Positions 42,849 to 52,290 of a stretch of DNA of 64,000 nt are shown piece after piece. The stretch lies in NCBI GenBank assembly GCA_021604865.1, contig BQJU01000005.1, positions 1 through 64,000 of the forward strand. Direction: 5' to 3'. The translations under genes were made by a program, and so were the position numbers. The number at the start of each line of letters is the position of its first letter. Positions within the stretch are counted from its first letter, which is position 1. The notes under the pieces were generated by a model that made no database searches, was not told the DNA's origin, and saw only the letters and a list, made by a program, of their open reading frames with translations. Source of the stretch: Saprospiraceae bacterium (lineage in GTDB: Bacteria; Bacteroidota; Bacteroidia; Chitinophagales; Saprospiraceae).

Positions 42849-44315
42849 ATGATTTTTATCAAACGTTTATCTATAATCCTTTTGATATCTGGCACTCTTT
42901 TGCTTCAATTGAATGCCCAAAATGAAACCGACGCATTGCGCTATTCTCTATTTGAATATGGTGGCACTGCACGTTCCATCGGTGCAGGTAGTGCGCTGGG
43001 GGCGTTAGGTGCTGACTTTTCGGTAATGAATACGAACCCTGCAGGCCTGGGTTGGTACAGAAAGTCCATTTTTTCGCTTACCCCAGCTATAGCCGGAGCC
43101 AGTATTAGTTCCACTCTGGCTAATGACAGCAACGGACCAATTAGCGACGAATCCAATAGCAAATTTCACATGGCAAGTGTTGGCATAGTTGTCGCCTCCA
43201 AACCACCAGGCAGCCAATGGCGCGCGTTCAATTTCGGGATGGGCTTCAACCGTATTGCTGATTTCAACCAGGAGTTTTATTATGAAGGGGCATCAAAGGG
43301 CTCTATCGTCGACCGCTTTCAGGAATTGGCCAATAGCGAGTTTGGATTTGATGAATTTGAGTCGGGTTTGGCATTTGATGCCGAAGCATTATACGATTTT
43401 AATAATGATGGGTTTTATGATTCTGATTTAGAATTGGCGCCTGATGCTTTGATTAGCAGAAACCAAACGGTTCGCAGCAGTGGTTCTATTAATGAGCTAG
43501 TACTTGCCTTTGCGGGCAATTACAAAGAAAAATTACTCCTCGGCATGTCTGTTGGAGTCCCTTTTGTCAATTTTAATGAGGAAAAAACCTATCAGGAGTC
43601 GGATCCGGACGATATGGTTCCCGCTTTTGATGATCTCGAATACATTGAAGATTTAACCACTACCGGAGTAGGCATCAACCTCAAGTTGGGTTTACTGGTA
43701 CGAGTCAATCAAATGATACGCCTTGGTGCTGCGGTACATACGCCTACGGCTTACAACTTAAATGACAACTACACCTCCGAAATGACCTACAACTATACCG
43801 ATAATAACGTGGCCTATCAAGGCAGCGCTACTTCCCCGGATGGTTCTTTTGAATACAAATTGCGGACACCTTGGCGAGTATTTGGTAATGCTGGAGTTAT
43901 CTTTGGTAAATCTGGATTTTTGTCTGGAGAAATCGAATATGTCAATTATCAAAATGCGGAGTTGCGCTTCACCGATTTTCGGGATTCCGAGCGCGAAGCC
44001 AATCAGTTGATTGCCAAAAACCTAAAATCAGCGATAAATGTCAAGGTAGGGGGGGAACTGGTCTATGACATTTTCCGTTTCCGTGCAGGATTGGGGATGC
44101 AACAATCAGCACTGACCGGAGATGATACCTTTAATCCAAATTTCAGTCTTGGACTCGGCATTCGGGAACAATCCCTCTTTGTTGATTTTGCTTACCGATT
44201 CAGCAGCGTCAAGGAAACTTATGTGCCTTATCGGACTTCTGAAGCGCCAATGCAGTTTGTTGATAATGATATTAATAAAAGCTACATCGCTGTTACCTTG
44301 GGATTCAAATTTTAG
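42849..44315 (+). CDS. OmpP1/FadL-type outer-membrane transport protein
   Basis: 488 aa from the ATG at 42849; a TTG three codons upstream (42840) is an alternative. Signal peptide with cleavage near LNAQN. The start of the mature part has the FadL-type plug/hatch pattern: ARSIGAGSALGALGADFS, then MNTNPAGLG. A run of beta-strands and a final aromatic end (AVTLGFKF) support a 14-stranded barrel. FadL-type porins admit hydrophobic compounds such as fatty acids or aromatics. The neighbour is a cytochrome P450, convergent with a four-base stop overlap, so a hydrophobic-substrate pathway is conceivable but not shown. Confidence 0.85.
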   Translation: MIFIKRLSIILLISGTLLLQLNAQNETDALRYSLFEYGGTARSIGAGSALGALGADFSVMNTNPAGLGWYRKSIFSLTPAIAGASISSTLANDSNGPISDESNSKFHMASVGIVVASKPPGSQWRAFNFGMGFNRIADFNQEFYYEGASKGSIVDRFQELANSEFGFDEFESGLAFDAEALYDFNNDGFYDSDLELAPDALISRNQTVRSSGSINELVLAFAGNYKEKLLLGMSVGVPFVNFNEEKTYQESDPDDMVPAFDDLEYIEDLTTTGVGINLKLGLLVRVNQMIRLGAAVHTPTAYNLNDNYTSEMTYNYTDNNVAYQGSATSPDGSFEYKLRTPWRVFGNAGVIFGKSGFLSGEIEYVNYQNAELRFTDFRDSEREANQLIAKNLKSAINVKVGGELVYDIFRFRAGLGMQQSALTGDDTFNPNFSLGLGIREQSLFVDFAYRFSSVKETYVPYRTSEAPMQFVDNDINKSYIAVTLGFKF

Positions 44316-45664
44316 AACTTTTCGGAGTTAATGTTCAGCAGAATGCCGGATTTTGGTCGCAATGTAATCAAAGGCTGCAAATCAATCTGCTGATCAGTGA
44401 TTGGTTGGACTTGATACCTCCGCAACATTTGAGCCAGCACCAATTGCATTTCCATCAGGGCAAAGTTATTGCCAATACACAAACGCGGGCCATTGCCAAA
44501 AGGCAAATAAGCATAAGCATGGGCCAGGTTTTGATCCGGGCCAAAACGGTCGGGATCAAAACTTTCCGGATTACGCCAATATTTATGGCTATGATGCACC
44601 CCATAAATATAGAGCACCATAATAGTCCCTTTGGGAATCTTGATGCCTTCAAAAATGTCATCAGTAGCGGTAATGCGATTGGTGACCCAAGCCGGAGGAA
44701 AAAGGCGCATACTTTCCTGGATCACTTGCCGGGAATAGGTTAACCGCTTTAGGTCTTCAAAACTCGGATGGACCTTGTTTCCCAAAACGTCCTGTAGCTC
44801 TTCCCGCAATCGGGCTATTGTTTCGGGGTGTTGGCTTAACAGATGCCAGGTCCAGCACAAAGCATTGGCGGACGTTTCATGGCCGGCTTCCAATAAAATA
44901 TTGATCTCATCCAGTAGTTGTCGTTCCGTCATTTCTTCACCATTATCGTGATATCGGGCGTCCAACAGCATTTGCAACAAGTCATTTCCTGGTGTTGCTG
45001 CATTTTTTCGCTCTCGGATATATTTCAAAATGATGGCCTCCGATTGTTCTGCCAATTGTTTGTGGCGTTTTATTTTGCCACTGCATTTCAACCAAGGGTG
45101 CAGATAGGGTTGCCGGATTTGTTGCACTACAAATGTTTGAATCTCCGTCAGGTTGTTACTCAACACCTGAAGGTCTTGCCTTTTTATGGCTTTGCCAAAC
45201 AAAGATCTTGCAATGATCTCAAAAGCCAGTTCCATCATTTCTGTATAAATATCTATCGGTCCTTCTTTTATTTTTTGGTCAAATTTCACCAGAAATTCAT
45301 CAATAACCTTTAGCATAATTTGGGTTAACCCCTCCAAGCGTTGTCGGTGGAATCCCGGTTGAATCAGCCGCCTTTGTTTTAACCAATAATCACCATCGCT
45401 AGTTAATAGTCCTTTACCCAGAAAGTAGGCCAGCTTTTCAAAATGAAGAAAGGATTTATGATAGTTCCGATGGTTTTTTTGTAATACATGCCGGATGAAA
45501 TCGGGGTCAGTAGTAACAATGGACGGATAAAGCCCTCCGATGTAACCACCAAAAGTTGGGCCCAGTTTGTTCAGGTTTTGATTCATTCCGGGAATGGGAT
45601 TGTCGGCATAGCGCATTGCATTCCTGAAGGCCTGGTAGCGGGATAGTTGAGGTAATTTCGTCAT
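44312..45664 (-). CDS. Cytochrome P450
   Basis: 450 aa, full length. The heme-thiolate loop FGNGPRLCIG is at about residues 387-396. The I-helix oxygen-activation motif AGHET is near 256, and the ExxR motif appears in ESMRLFPPAW context at about 315. The type is like bacterial CYP102/CYP4-related soluble P450s with no membrane anchor and no fused reductase. It inserts an oxygen atom into a hydrophobic substrate; redox partners are not in the window. The gene stands alone on the minus strand with its stop overlapping the FadL-like gene. Confidence 0.93.
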   Translation of the reverse strand: MTKLPQLSRYQAFRNAMRYADNPIPGMNQNLNKLGPTFGGYIGGLYPSIVTTDPDFIRHVLQKNHRNYHKSFLHFEKLAYFLGKGLLTSDGDYWLKQRRLIQPGFHRQRLEGLTQIMLKVIDEFLVKFDQKIKEGPIDIYTEMMELAFEIIARSLFGKAIKRQDLQVLSNNLTEIQTFVVQQIRQPYLHPWLKCSGKIKRHKQLAEQSEAIILKYIRERKNAATPGNDLLQMLLDARYHDNGEEMTERQLLDEINILLEAGHETSANALCWTWHLLSQHPETIARLREELQDVLGNKVHPSFEDLKRLTYSRQVIQESMRLFPPAWVTNRITATDDIFEGIKIPKGTIMVLYIYGVHHSHKYWRNPESFDPDRFGPDQNLAHAYAYLPFGNGPRLCIGNNFALMEMQLVLAQMLRRYQVQPITDQQIDLQPLITLRPKSGILLNINSEKF

Positions 45665-45762
45665 ATTAAGGTAGGTTCATTTCCCTGTTTAAAAGGGCTG
45701 ATTGAAAATGGATTTGGTAGTCTTCAAAAAAAAATCTTTATTTCGCTAAATAAAATAAAAAA

Positions 45763-46275
45763 ATGAACCTACTCAGATCCTACCACCAGATATTTGCAAT
45801 AACAATTATCGCTTTGACCATTACCTCCTGTACCTCTGAAAAAATCAATTCCGAGACGTTATACAAAAAGCATTCCACCCACAATTTTTCCTTTGCGGAA
45901 AAAGACTCCTCCAGTCAGCTGTTGTTGTTAGCTCAGGAACAATGCCAGCAGGGTAATTTCACTCAGGGGTTAAGCCATCTTGAAAATTACCTGGCAGAGC
46001 ATACTAATGCGCCATACGCACTATTGGCCAAAGGGGTAGTTCTGGTCAGACAGGGAGAACATCGAAAAGCCAAAACCATGTTTAAGATTCTCATAGAATC
46101 GGGAAGCGGCTACGAGGATGAAGCTCTTTGGGAAACGGCTATGGTCTATCTGAAGCAAGGGTTTCCACAAGCTGGTATTTATAATCTGCAACAGGTTTCT
46201 CCTGAGTTTAATCGTTATAAAGAAGCCCAAGAGCTGATGAAAAAACTTAGAGTCTTGTTGAATGAAAAAAACTAA
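45763..46275 (+). CDS. TPR-repeat lipoprotein
   Basis: 170 aa. The signal peptide ends in a lipobox-like TITSC (lipid Cys about residue 23). The mature part has tetratricopeptide-like helices: LLLAQEQCQQGNFTQGLSHLE, then APYALLAKGVVLVRQGEHRKA and DEALWETAMVYLKQG, about three repeats. TPR proteins scaffold others; this is small for the class and could be an envelope assembly factor. It converges with the 212-aa orphan gene with a four-base stop overlap. Confidence 0.8.
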   Translation: MNLLRSYHQIFAITIIALTITSCTSEKINSETLYKKHSTHNFSFAEKDSSSQLLLLAQEQCQQGNFTQGLSHLENYLAEHTNAPYALLAKGVVLVRQGEHRKAKTMFKILIESGSGYEDEALWETAMVYLKQGFPQAGIYNLQQVSPEFNRYKEAQELMKKLRVLLNEKN

Positions 46276-46910
46276 GCTCCAACTATTTCCGGCAGTAAAA
46301 GGGCTCCCGAATTTTTAAAATCTGTAAGTTCCTGGTCCGTAAAACCTTCGACAACGATGGCTACCCTATTTCCTCCTTTTTCTGCGAACTTCAAAATTTC
46401 AGCGGTACTGAAATCATTCTGTTTAAACAACATGGTTAATGGTGCATCAAGCATAATGGATATCAATAATTTATTAAAATCCTTGCCTATGACTATTAGT
46501 TGATCGGGAAAGGCCGTGGCCAGCGCTTTGATTTTGAAGGCTGATAAACTGCCAATAGATTCGCTCCAGAATAGCACGGAACATTTACGGCTTAGGTACT
46601 TTTTTAATTCCTCTTCCCCGAATTGACTCGCGTAAAAATAAATTTCACCTGGTGGCCGCCCAACCGGGCAGTTTTCGATAAAAGTTAGGCGGGTAGCGGT
46701 GTCAAACAAGTCATCTCTGAGGAAGATTATCCGACAGTTTTTTTCATTGATACAAAGGGTTAAAAATGCACTGTTAAACCCGGTTGCTTCAACAAAAAAT
46801 CGGGTTTTAGGTTCAGCGCGAATCACTTTAAGGATGGCATCAGTTGCGTGGCCATCGGCTTTTTTAATCACCTTTAATAAATAATTATTTGGGTCCATTA
46901 ACTCGGCCAT
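46272..46910 (-). CDS. Cytoplasmic orphan protein linked to the 1362-aa gene
   Basis: 212 aa from the ATG at 46910, 7 bp past the stop of the 1362-aa gene. The frame is open to 47051, overlapping that gene, so the internal start is preferred. Rossmann-like alternation is visible: TRFFVEATGFNSAFLTLC, CRIIFLRDDLFD, DQLIVIGKDFNKLLISIM and NRVAIVVEGFTDQEL. No catalytic motif is recognised. No signal peptide. Close coupling to the giant exported gene suggests a shared process. Confidence 0.7.
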   Translation of the reverse strand: MAELMDPNNYLLKVIKKADGHATDAILKVIRAEPKTRFFVEATGFNSAFLTLCINEKNCRIIFLRDDLFDTATRLTFIENCPVGRPPGEIYFYASQFGEEELKKYLSRKCSVLFWSESIGSLSAFKIKALATAFPDQLIVIGKDFNKLLISIMLDAPLTMLFKQNDFSTAEILKFAEKGGNRVAIVVEGFTDQELTDFKNSGALLLPEIVGA

Positions 46911-46917
46911 TTTAGAA

Positions 46918-49900
46918 TTATTGATAGGTTTTCGTTTTGGGAGGATTACTGTTTTGATCTTTTTCCTTGTGCTTTTTTTTCCTTTTTTTACTGTTGGGAA
47001 TAGCCATAGGGCCGTTTGCCAGATTGAATAATGGAACGTCGATTCCGGCAAATATCAAAAACCGACTAGCTGGAGATGTCTGATTAGGATCAGTCAGGCT
47101 TGTTCCCCGTATCTGGGGCCCGTATTGCCACCCACCACCAAAGGTGAAGGGAGAATTATGTATGTTATAATACAGGAATGCGCCGGGTGCAATGAAGTTT
47201 TTAAAACCAAAATCCGGTAGGTTGTTGGCATTTTCGTCATTCAAGCGAAAATAAGTCACTGCACCAATGTCTAATACCGGAATAAATAGGGAAAATGAAT
47301 TCCGGGCTGCTTTATCCCATTTCCAACTGAACGATAATCCAATGGGTACAGACAAACCGATCGTGCCGGAGAATTGATTGCTACCTGCTGCCGGAAATGC
47401 CAGCCGTTCCAGGCCTGCCCCTGGCCCCAGATAAGCATTTACCGCCATATTAAACAACAGTTCTCGTTTGAGGCGAGAGCTACCTGGTGGCGAAGCAGCT
47501 GCACGTAATGCCTCTTTTACCTGGTCAGAACTGCGTGCATTGACCACATCGGCCATAAATGTGCCATATAAAATCACGATATTACGAATCCGATCTCCAC
47601 GAAAGGTTTCCTTTCCTAATTGGCGTCGCCTGTTCGATTCTGCTTCAGAAATCACCCGGAATATCTCCATGGCATTGTATATCGCATAGCCGTATTGTTT
47701 TTCGTCGATATTATTGTAAAGCGACAACCCTTCCTGTGCCACTTTAGTTATTGAACCCAGGCTTGGAATGCGTTGGGCTAACGAACTGTCTTTATAAATA
47801 GGTGTTTCGACAACCGTTGAAAACAAATCGACCGTGGTTTGTATGAAGGGATAATAGTCTTTAAAGCTGATTTTCTCGCTTTTTAGCTTTTTTTGATCGA
47901 GTGCATTACGATCCGATTCAATACTGTAAATGGTGTTGATCAATTTAGTCATTAAAGTGGCCAGACCATCCGTAGAAAAACTCGGTCCCCCCTTTAGGGC
48001 TTTCAGTTGTTGATAAAGCAGCCCCAAAAAGATAGCTCGTCCTTGTGGGTTTTGCATGATTGAATCAAAGCTCTCTTTTTTTAACCAGCTGGTTTGCTTG
48101 CGGGCAATGCCCACCGTATCGGGGCGGATAAGTTGTTGACTTATGACCACGGAAGAATCAACCAATCCTGTGGAATCCCGGTTGACAATGGTGTATTGAG
48201 CAATACTGGTATCCTGCACCATCGGTTTGACTTCTTTGACTTCTTTTTTTAAACTGAATAATAAATGAACCGATAGTTCCACAGCTGTTGCTAAATCCTG
48301 AGAAGTAACGCGAGCTTTGGTTAGATTGGATGGAGCATATTTTTGATCGAGCTGATTTAACTGGTTGCCAAGTGAGGTTCTCTTTTCTATAATTTTCTGG
48401 ATTTGCCTCAAGCTTGAATTAACCAGCGTATCCACACGGGTCAGGTTGGCAAATTCGGAGGCATCAAAGCTAATGGCCTTCCGCCGAATGTCGTGATAAG
48501 TTTGAAAGCCTGGATTAAGTGGGCGGTTAAAATCAGGATATTTTGTTTGCAAAGCCTCAACACGCTTCATCGCTTCCCGGAATATACGTTGCAATTCCCG
48601 ATCTGCTTCATTCCGTTTTTGCAAAAAATCTTCAGTTGAGAGCCCCGATGCGTCTAGCAGTAAGGAGAAAGTGGAGGGATCAGCAAGCAAATCATTGAAT
48701 GTTGATAGGGTAACCCAGACCTCCTGTGTTCCGATATCAATTAACTTGTTGAGGTAACTAAGCGCTGCCAGATCCATTTGGGTCGTATCGCTCAATCCTG
48801 CTGATTTCCAGGTTTCGATTTCTGAAATGATTCCAGTGCTTATAGCAGCACGCAGGTCGATGACTTGTTGGACCAAGGTATCCAATTGAGCTCTTCGCTG
48901 TAGGATAATCTGTTCCTGGATAGTTCGGGCCTGTGGGCTGATTTCTGCAAGCAGTTCGCACCAATCGGCAAGTATTTCATCAAAATTTTCATCCAACATC
49001 AGGCGTGTCAGCTCCAACCCACGGGCGACATAAGCTTTTTCTGTTAACTCACGAGAGAAAAAAGTTTCGTAGTCTTTAAAATTACTACTCTGCTCATCTA
49101 AATAATAACCAAAAAAGCCTTGGCCTGCTAGGTTGTTTCCCGCATAATGCTCATAATAGTCGAATGCCTTTTTGGGCTCTTCTATTTCTGGAACCTGGTA
49201 ATTAAACCGCGCCACAATCTTTCCGTCTTTACTACCTAATCGGCTCCGTAAATCCTGGATTCTCTTGTTCAGCCAAGGAGTCGTTTTATCATCGATCTGT
49301 TGTAATAAAGCATCCAGGTTACCATCCAACAAAATATTTGCCCTTTTCAAATCGCCATAGGCTTGTTTAATCTCTTTGTTGTAAGTAATGACTTCAGGGC
49401 GCAACTGATTAAATGTCTTTAGTAATTGTTGAGCGCCCGATTTTAACCTGGTTGGCGATGTAGGAGGAAGGTGGTTGGTGCGCATGATGGTATCAGCCAG
49501 GCTTAGATTGATGATCTCGCCCATATCCCGGGAACGGCGTTGCATTTGTTGAAAAGAAGCAACCAGGATATCCTCAATGGGTCGTTCGTTGTAGGTCAGT
49601 CGGGTGACTTCATAAAACAGCGCCAGGTTGTAGACCTCTGTGGAATAGTTGAGCAATTCTTTATACTTATCCAATTTTAATAAATTGGGTAAGTGCAATC
49701 CTAAATTTTGTAGGTCAGTTGCAAAAATAGGCCGGGCATTTTGCAGTAATTTTTTATAATTGGCAATTTCAAATTGCAAAAACAAATCATAGGTGCTAGG
49801 AAACAGGACTGAAAATTCATTGGGCTCAGAAGTTGTCAGACGCCGCTTAAAACGATCCAAAAAGGTGATATTCAATTCTTCCTGTGCACGTTCTGCAATA

Positions 49901-51006
49901 AAGTCTGATAACCCTACAATGATGCTAGTTTGATCCAGGCCGCTCACCTTGGTATACGCAGCATTCGCTTGTTGAGAGGCATTTTGCAATTGCTGAGCCG
50001 AAGACTTGTCTGTTGGGTCAAGTTTGGCATAATAACTGACATCTTTTTCTTCTAGAATTTGGGTTTTGTTGTCCAGAGAAGGATTACCGTACATGGAGGT
50101 GATCCAGGGGTAGTATTCTGTCAGTTCCTGTTTAATTTGCTGACCAAATTTGGTTTCATCAAAATCAAGAAATGGGGCTATTTCTTCAAATTTGTAACTA
50201 TACAAAAGCGTGTCCAATAGCGGTGCCAGAAACGGGTTGTCACGATATTTTTTATAAACATTTTCCAAGCTGTTGAGGCCAAAACTACTTTCCTGGTATT
50301 CGGAATGCATGGCCAAGAAGGTCATCAATTCATAAAAATCGGGTTTGCTCAGCCTGCCAGCCCTAAAACCAGAGACTTGATAAAAAGACAATTCATTATT
50401 AGAAAACTCAACCACCAAGCGGTAGTTTTCAGGAAGGTTAATTGTCCAACTGGAATCCCCCAATGCCAACTCAAATGATCTAGGTGCACGGATTCCAAAA
50501 CGGCCAGGAGTATTTATTTGAAAAAAATCATCATTCTGCCCCTCAGTAATAGGCTGCATATTTTCCCTGATTTGCCAGGGTAGGCTATCACTTTTACTAA
50601 GATCAACCTGATCGCCACTCTGTACGGGCAAGCGTGTGGTCGCCGAACGCGTAGTCCAGGCTACCTCATTGGGCATATTATCAATCTGAATGATTTGTGG
50701 AACCACTATTTGCTCTATTGATGTACCATAAGCTACATAAAGAAGGCTATCAGCAGTATCACTTCTTTTTATGGTATACCGACCAATTTGGGTCAGGCGG
50801 AGGGTGTCACTATGAGATATTAACCGGTTGTCAAGTCGCACTTCCCAATTATTTCGAAAATCGGAAGTATAGATGGTAGGCTGGTTTCGCTGGTCCAGTA
50901 TTTTTTTAATCTTCAGCGATTCATAAAAAAGAGATTGGGCTGGGGCATAACCAGACACTAGCAGCATAATGGCTACTGCAATCCAGTGAAGCAAGGGTTT
51001 AGGCAT
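46918..51006 (-). CDS. Very large exported orphan protein (1362 aa)
   Basis: 1362 aa, not recognised. Signal peptide 1-23 (ends YAPAQ). A long helical-rich middle (residues 330-1090) has many Leu/Gln/Asp heptad-like stretches (e.g. EKRTSLGNQLNQLDQKY), suggesting coiled coils or repeats. The C-terminal 180 residues look like outer-membrane beta-strands (SGTIGLSVPIGLSFSWKW, SLFIPVLDIGAVTYFRL, GAFLYYNI, SRFLIFAGIDVPLF), then a very basic tail KKRKKKHKEKDQN. It could be a large outer-membrane anchored filament or gate. Followed 7 bp later by the 212-aa orphan. Confidence 0.8.
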   Translation of the reverse strand: MPKPLLHWIAVAIMLLVSGYAPAQSLFYESLKIKKILDQRNQPTIYTSDFRNNWEVRLDNRLISHSDTLRLTQIGRYTIKRSDTADSLLYVAYGTSIEQIVVPQIIQIDNMPNEVAWTTRSATTRLPVQSGDQVDLSKSDSLPWQIRENMQPITEGQNDDFFQINTPGRFGIRAPRSFELALGDSSWTINLPENYRLVVEFSNNELSFYQVSGFRAGRLSKPDFYELMTFLAMHSEYQESSFGLNSLENVYKKYRDNPFLAPLLDTLLYSYKFEEIAPFLDFDETKFGQQIKQELTEYYPWITSMYGNPSLDNKTQILEEKDVSYYAKLDPTDKSSAQQLQNASQQANAAYTKVSGLDQTSIIVGLSDFIAERAQEELNITFLDRFKRRLTTSEPNEFSVLFPSTYDLFLQFEIANYKKLLQNARPIFATDLQNLGLHLPNLLKLDKYKELLNYSTEVYNLALFYEVTRLTYNERPIEDILVASFQQMQRRSRDMGEIINLSLADTIMRTNHLPPTSPTRLKSGAQQLLKTFNQLRPEVITYNKEIKQAYGDLKRANILLDGNLDALLQQIDDKTTPWLNKRIQDLRSRLGSKDGKIVARFNYQVPEIEEPKKAFDYYEHYAGNNLAGQGFFGYYLDEQSSNFKDYETFFSRELTEKAYVARGLELTRLMLDENFDEILADWCELLAEISPQARTIQEQIILQRRAQLDTLVQQVIDLRAAISTGIISEIETWKSAGLSDTTQMDLAALSYLNKLIDIGTQEVWVTLSTFNDLLADPSTFSLLLDASGLSTEDFLQKRNEADRELQRIFREAMKRVEALQTKYPDFNRPLNPGFQTYHDIRRKAISFDASEFANLTRVDTLVNSSLRQIQKIIEKRTSLGNQLNQLDQKYAPSNLTKARVTSQDLATAVELSVHLLFSLKKEVKEVKPMVQDTSIAQYTIVNRDSTGLVDSSVVISQQLIRPDTVGIARKQTSWLKKESFDSIMQNPQGRAIFLGLLYQQLKALKGGPSFSTDGLATLMTKLINTIYSIESDRNALDQKKLKSEKISFKDYYPFIQTTVDLFSTVVETPIYKDSSLAQRIPSLGSITKVAQEGLSLYNNIDEKQYGYAIYNAMEIFRVISEAESNRRRQLGKETFRGDRIRNIVILYGTFMADVVNARSSDQVKEALRAAASPPGSSRLKRELLFNMAVNAYLGPGAGLERLAFPAAGSNQFSGTIGLSVPIGLSFSWKWDKAARNSFSLFIPVLDIGAVTYFRLNDENANNLPDFGFKNFIAPGAFLYYNIHNSPFTFGGGWQYGPQIRGTSLTDPNQTSPASRFLIFAGIDVPLFNLANGPMAIPNSKKRKKKHKEKDQNSNPPKTKTYQ

Positions 51007-51131
51007 AATTCATTGGTTTTTTATATCGCTTTCTCATTGGTATTTGAACCCAATATAATGACTTATCCGCAGATCATCAATCTTATTGTGGCGTGAAAAC
51101 GTTAGATGCGATTAGAAAACGGATGATTTCA

Positions 51132-51329
51132 TCATCGAAACAACCATTTTTGGTGGGCATTTTTCGCTAGTGGTAAGTTCCTAAATTCCATGTATTTCAG
51201 CACATTGATTTTTGGGAAACCAACCTGAAACAAAATATCAAAATGCTTGTCGTCGGAGACAATGAAATAGGTATTGGAAGAAAAAGCGCAGTTGACGAAC
51301 TTCGCATCGTCGACATCTTTTGTATCAAT
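51132..51329 (-). pseudogene. 3' remnant of a PIN-domain toxin gene
   Basis: Read from 51326, this frame gives DTKDVDDAKFVNCAFSSN, then YFIVSDDKHFDILFQ and FPKINVLKYMEF, matching the C-terminal half of PIN toxins of the type DPDDNKFVDCA...YIVSNDKHF. It ends at a TGA at 51132-51134. No ATG or N-terminal half (first catalytic Asp) exists; the frame runs into a stop at 51330, directly at the stop of the J-domain-like gene. The toxin's 5' half and any antitoxin are gone. Confidence 0.8.
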
Positions 51330-51981
51330 CTACCTCCCCTGAACCAATCTCCAGGATGGCTGTTCTTTTAATTGCATTCAACATAGCCATAGGTTCGATC
51401 TTTACAATTTCGCCGTGGATAATCAAGGAGCTGGCACGCCCTTGAATCCGATCATATAACCAGGCAACAATATCCTCGGTCGCGTCATTAATTCCGAAGG
51501 TGAGGTACATGCGAATGGTTTCCCGATAACCAATGCTACTACCGCGATGATCTTCATCGATGATGATGGAGGCCTGAGAACCGGGAATTTTAAATTTGTC
51601 GCCGTATAACAACCAGCGGTAGGCCGTACCGAAAAGGTGGTATTTTAAATCTTTATCTGACGTAATAACTTCGATTTTCATTTTGTCGAAGGCAAACAAA
51701 GCATCCGGGCTAAAAAACCCTTCTTCTGCTTTTATAATACGGGTTTTTCCATTGTAAAAGGCGGCCATGCGTTCTGCCAAATGCTCAATTTGCTGAAAAC
51801 GCTCTGTAGCCATCTCTTTCACCGTTTCGTCGTCAAACTTTTCAAAGTTATCCGGATGATATTTGGTGCGCAATTCTTTGTGCAATTGTTTAAACTCCTC
51901 CGAATCCATTTCTTCCAACGACTTGCCGAAGTATTTGCGAATTTCTTCTTTTTCTGTGTTCGATATTGGTGATTGATCCAT
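51325..51981 (-). CDS. J-domain-like protein of unknown function
   Basis: 218 aa. Residues 25-70 resemble a J domain: LHKELRTKYHPDNFEKF with the HPD triad, flanked by acidic helices. The rest (90-218) is soluble with a beta/alpha pattern (IEVITSDKDLKYHLFG, ASIIIDEDHRGSSIGYRE) and is not recognised. J domains stimulate Hsp70/DnaK; no partner is nearby. Its stop abuts the PIN-toxin remnant. Confidence 0.7.
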   Translation of the reverse strand: MDQSPISNTEKEEIRKYFGKSLEEMDSEEFKQLHKELRTKYHPDNFEKFDDETVKEMATERFQQIEHLAERMAAFYNGKTRIIKAEEGFFSPDALFAFDKMKIEVITSDKDLKYHLFGTAYRWLLYGDKFKIPGSQASIIIDEDHRGSSIGYRETIRMYLTFGINDATEDIVAWLYDRIQGRASSLIIHGEIVKIEPMAMLNAIKRTAILEIGSGEVD

Positions 51982-52290
51982 TGTTTGCTTTCTAAATTCT
52001 GTAAAACGATTTGGTTTTAAGAGCTTGTTTAATCCAAGATAACCATCTTATTAGAATGGAAGAAAGAGAAGAAGTGGAAAGAATGTTTAAACCCGGACTT
52101 AATTCAGCCCCCATTTCTTTCATCACCCATCGTTTATCGTCTATAGTCAATTTTGCAGTGACTAATCTTCCAACAAATCAACAATCCCACTTTTCACAAA
52201 GTTGCATTCAACTACTAGCCTAACGAAAATTTTACACATCCGAAAAGACACCGATCTGATAGTGAGGCAATCTAAAAACCTAACCTCTTT
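51982..52290. other. Intergenic region without recognised feature
   Basis: 309 bp between the J-domain-like gene start and the hydroxyacid dehydrogenase stop. A small open frame on the plus strand has no family signature or obvious ribosome-binding site. No hairpin or promoter consensus was found. Confidence 0.35.

Noticed and set aside
52011-52223. 70-codon plus-strand frame in the 309-bp gap
   Set aside because: No recognisable domain, no good ribosome-binding site, and no support beyond being open.
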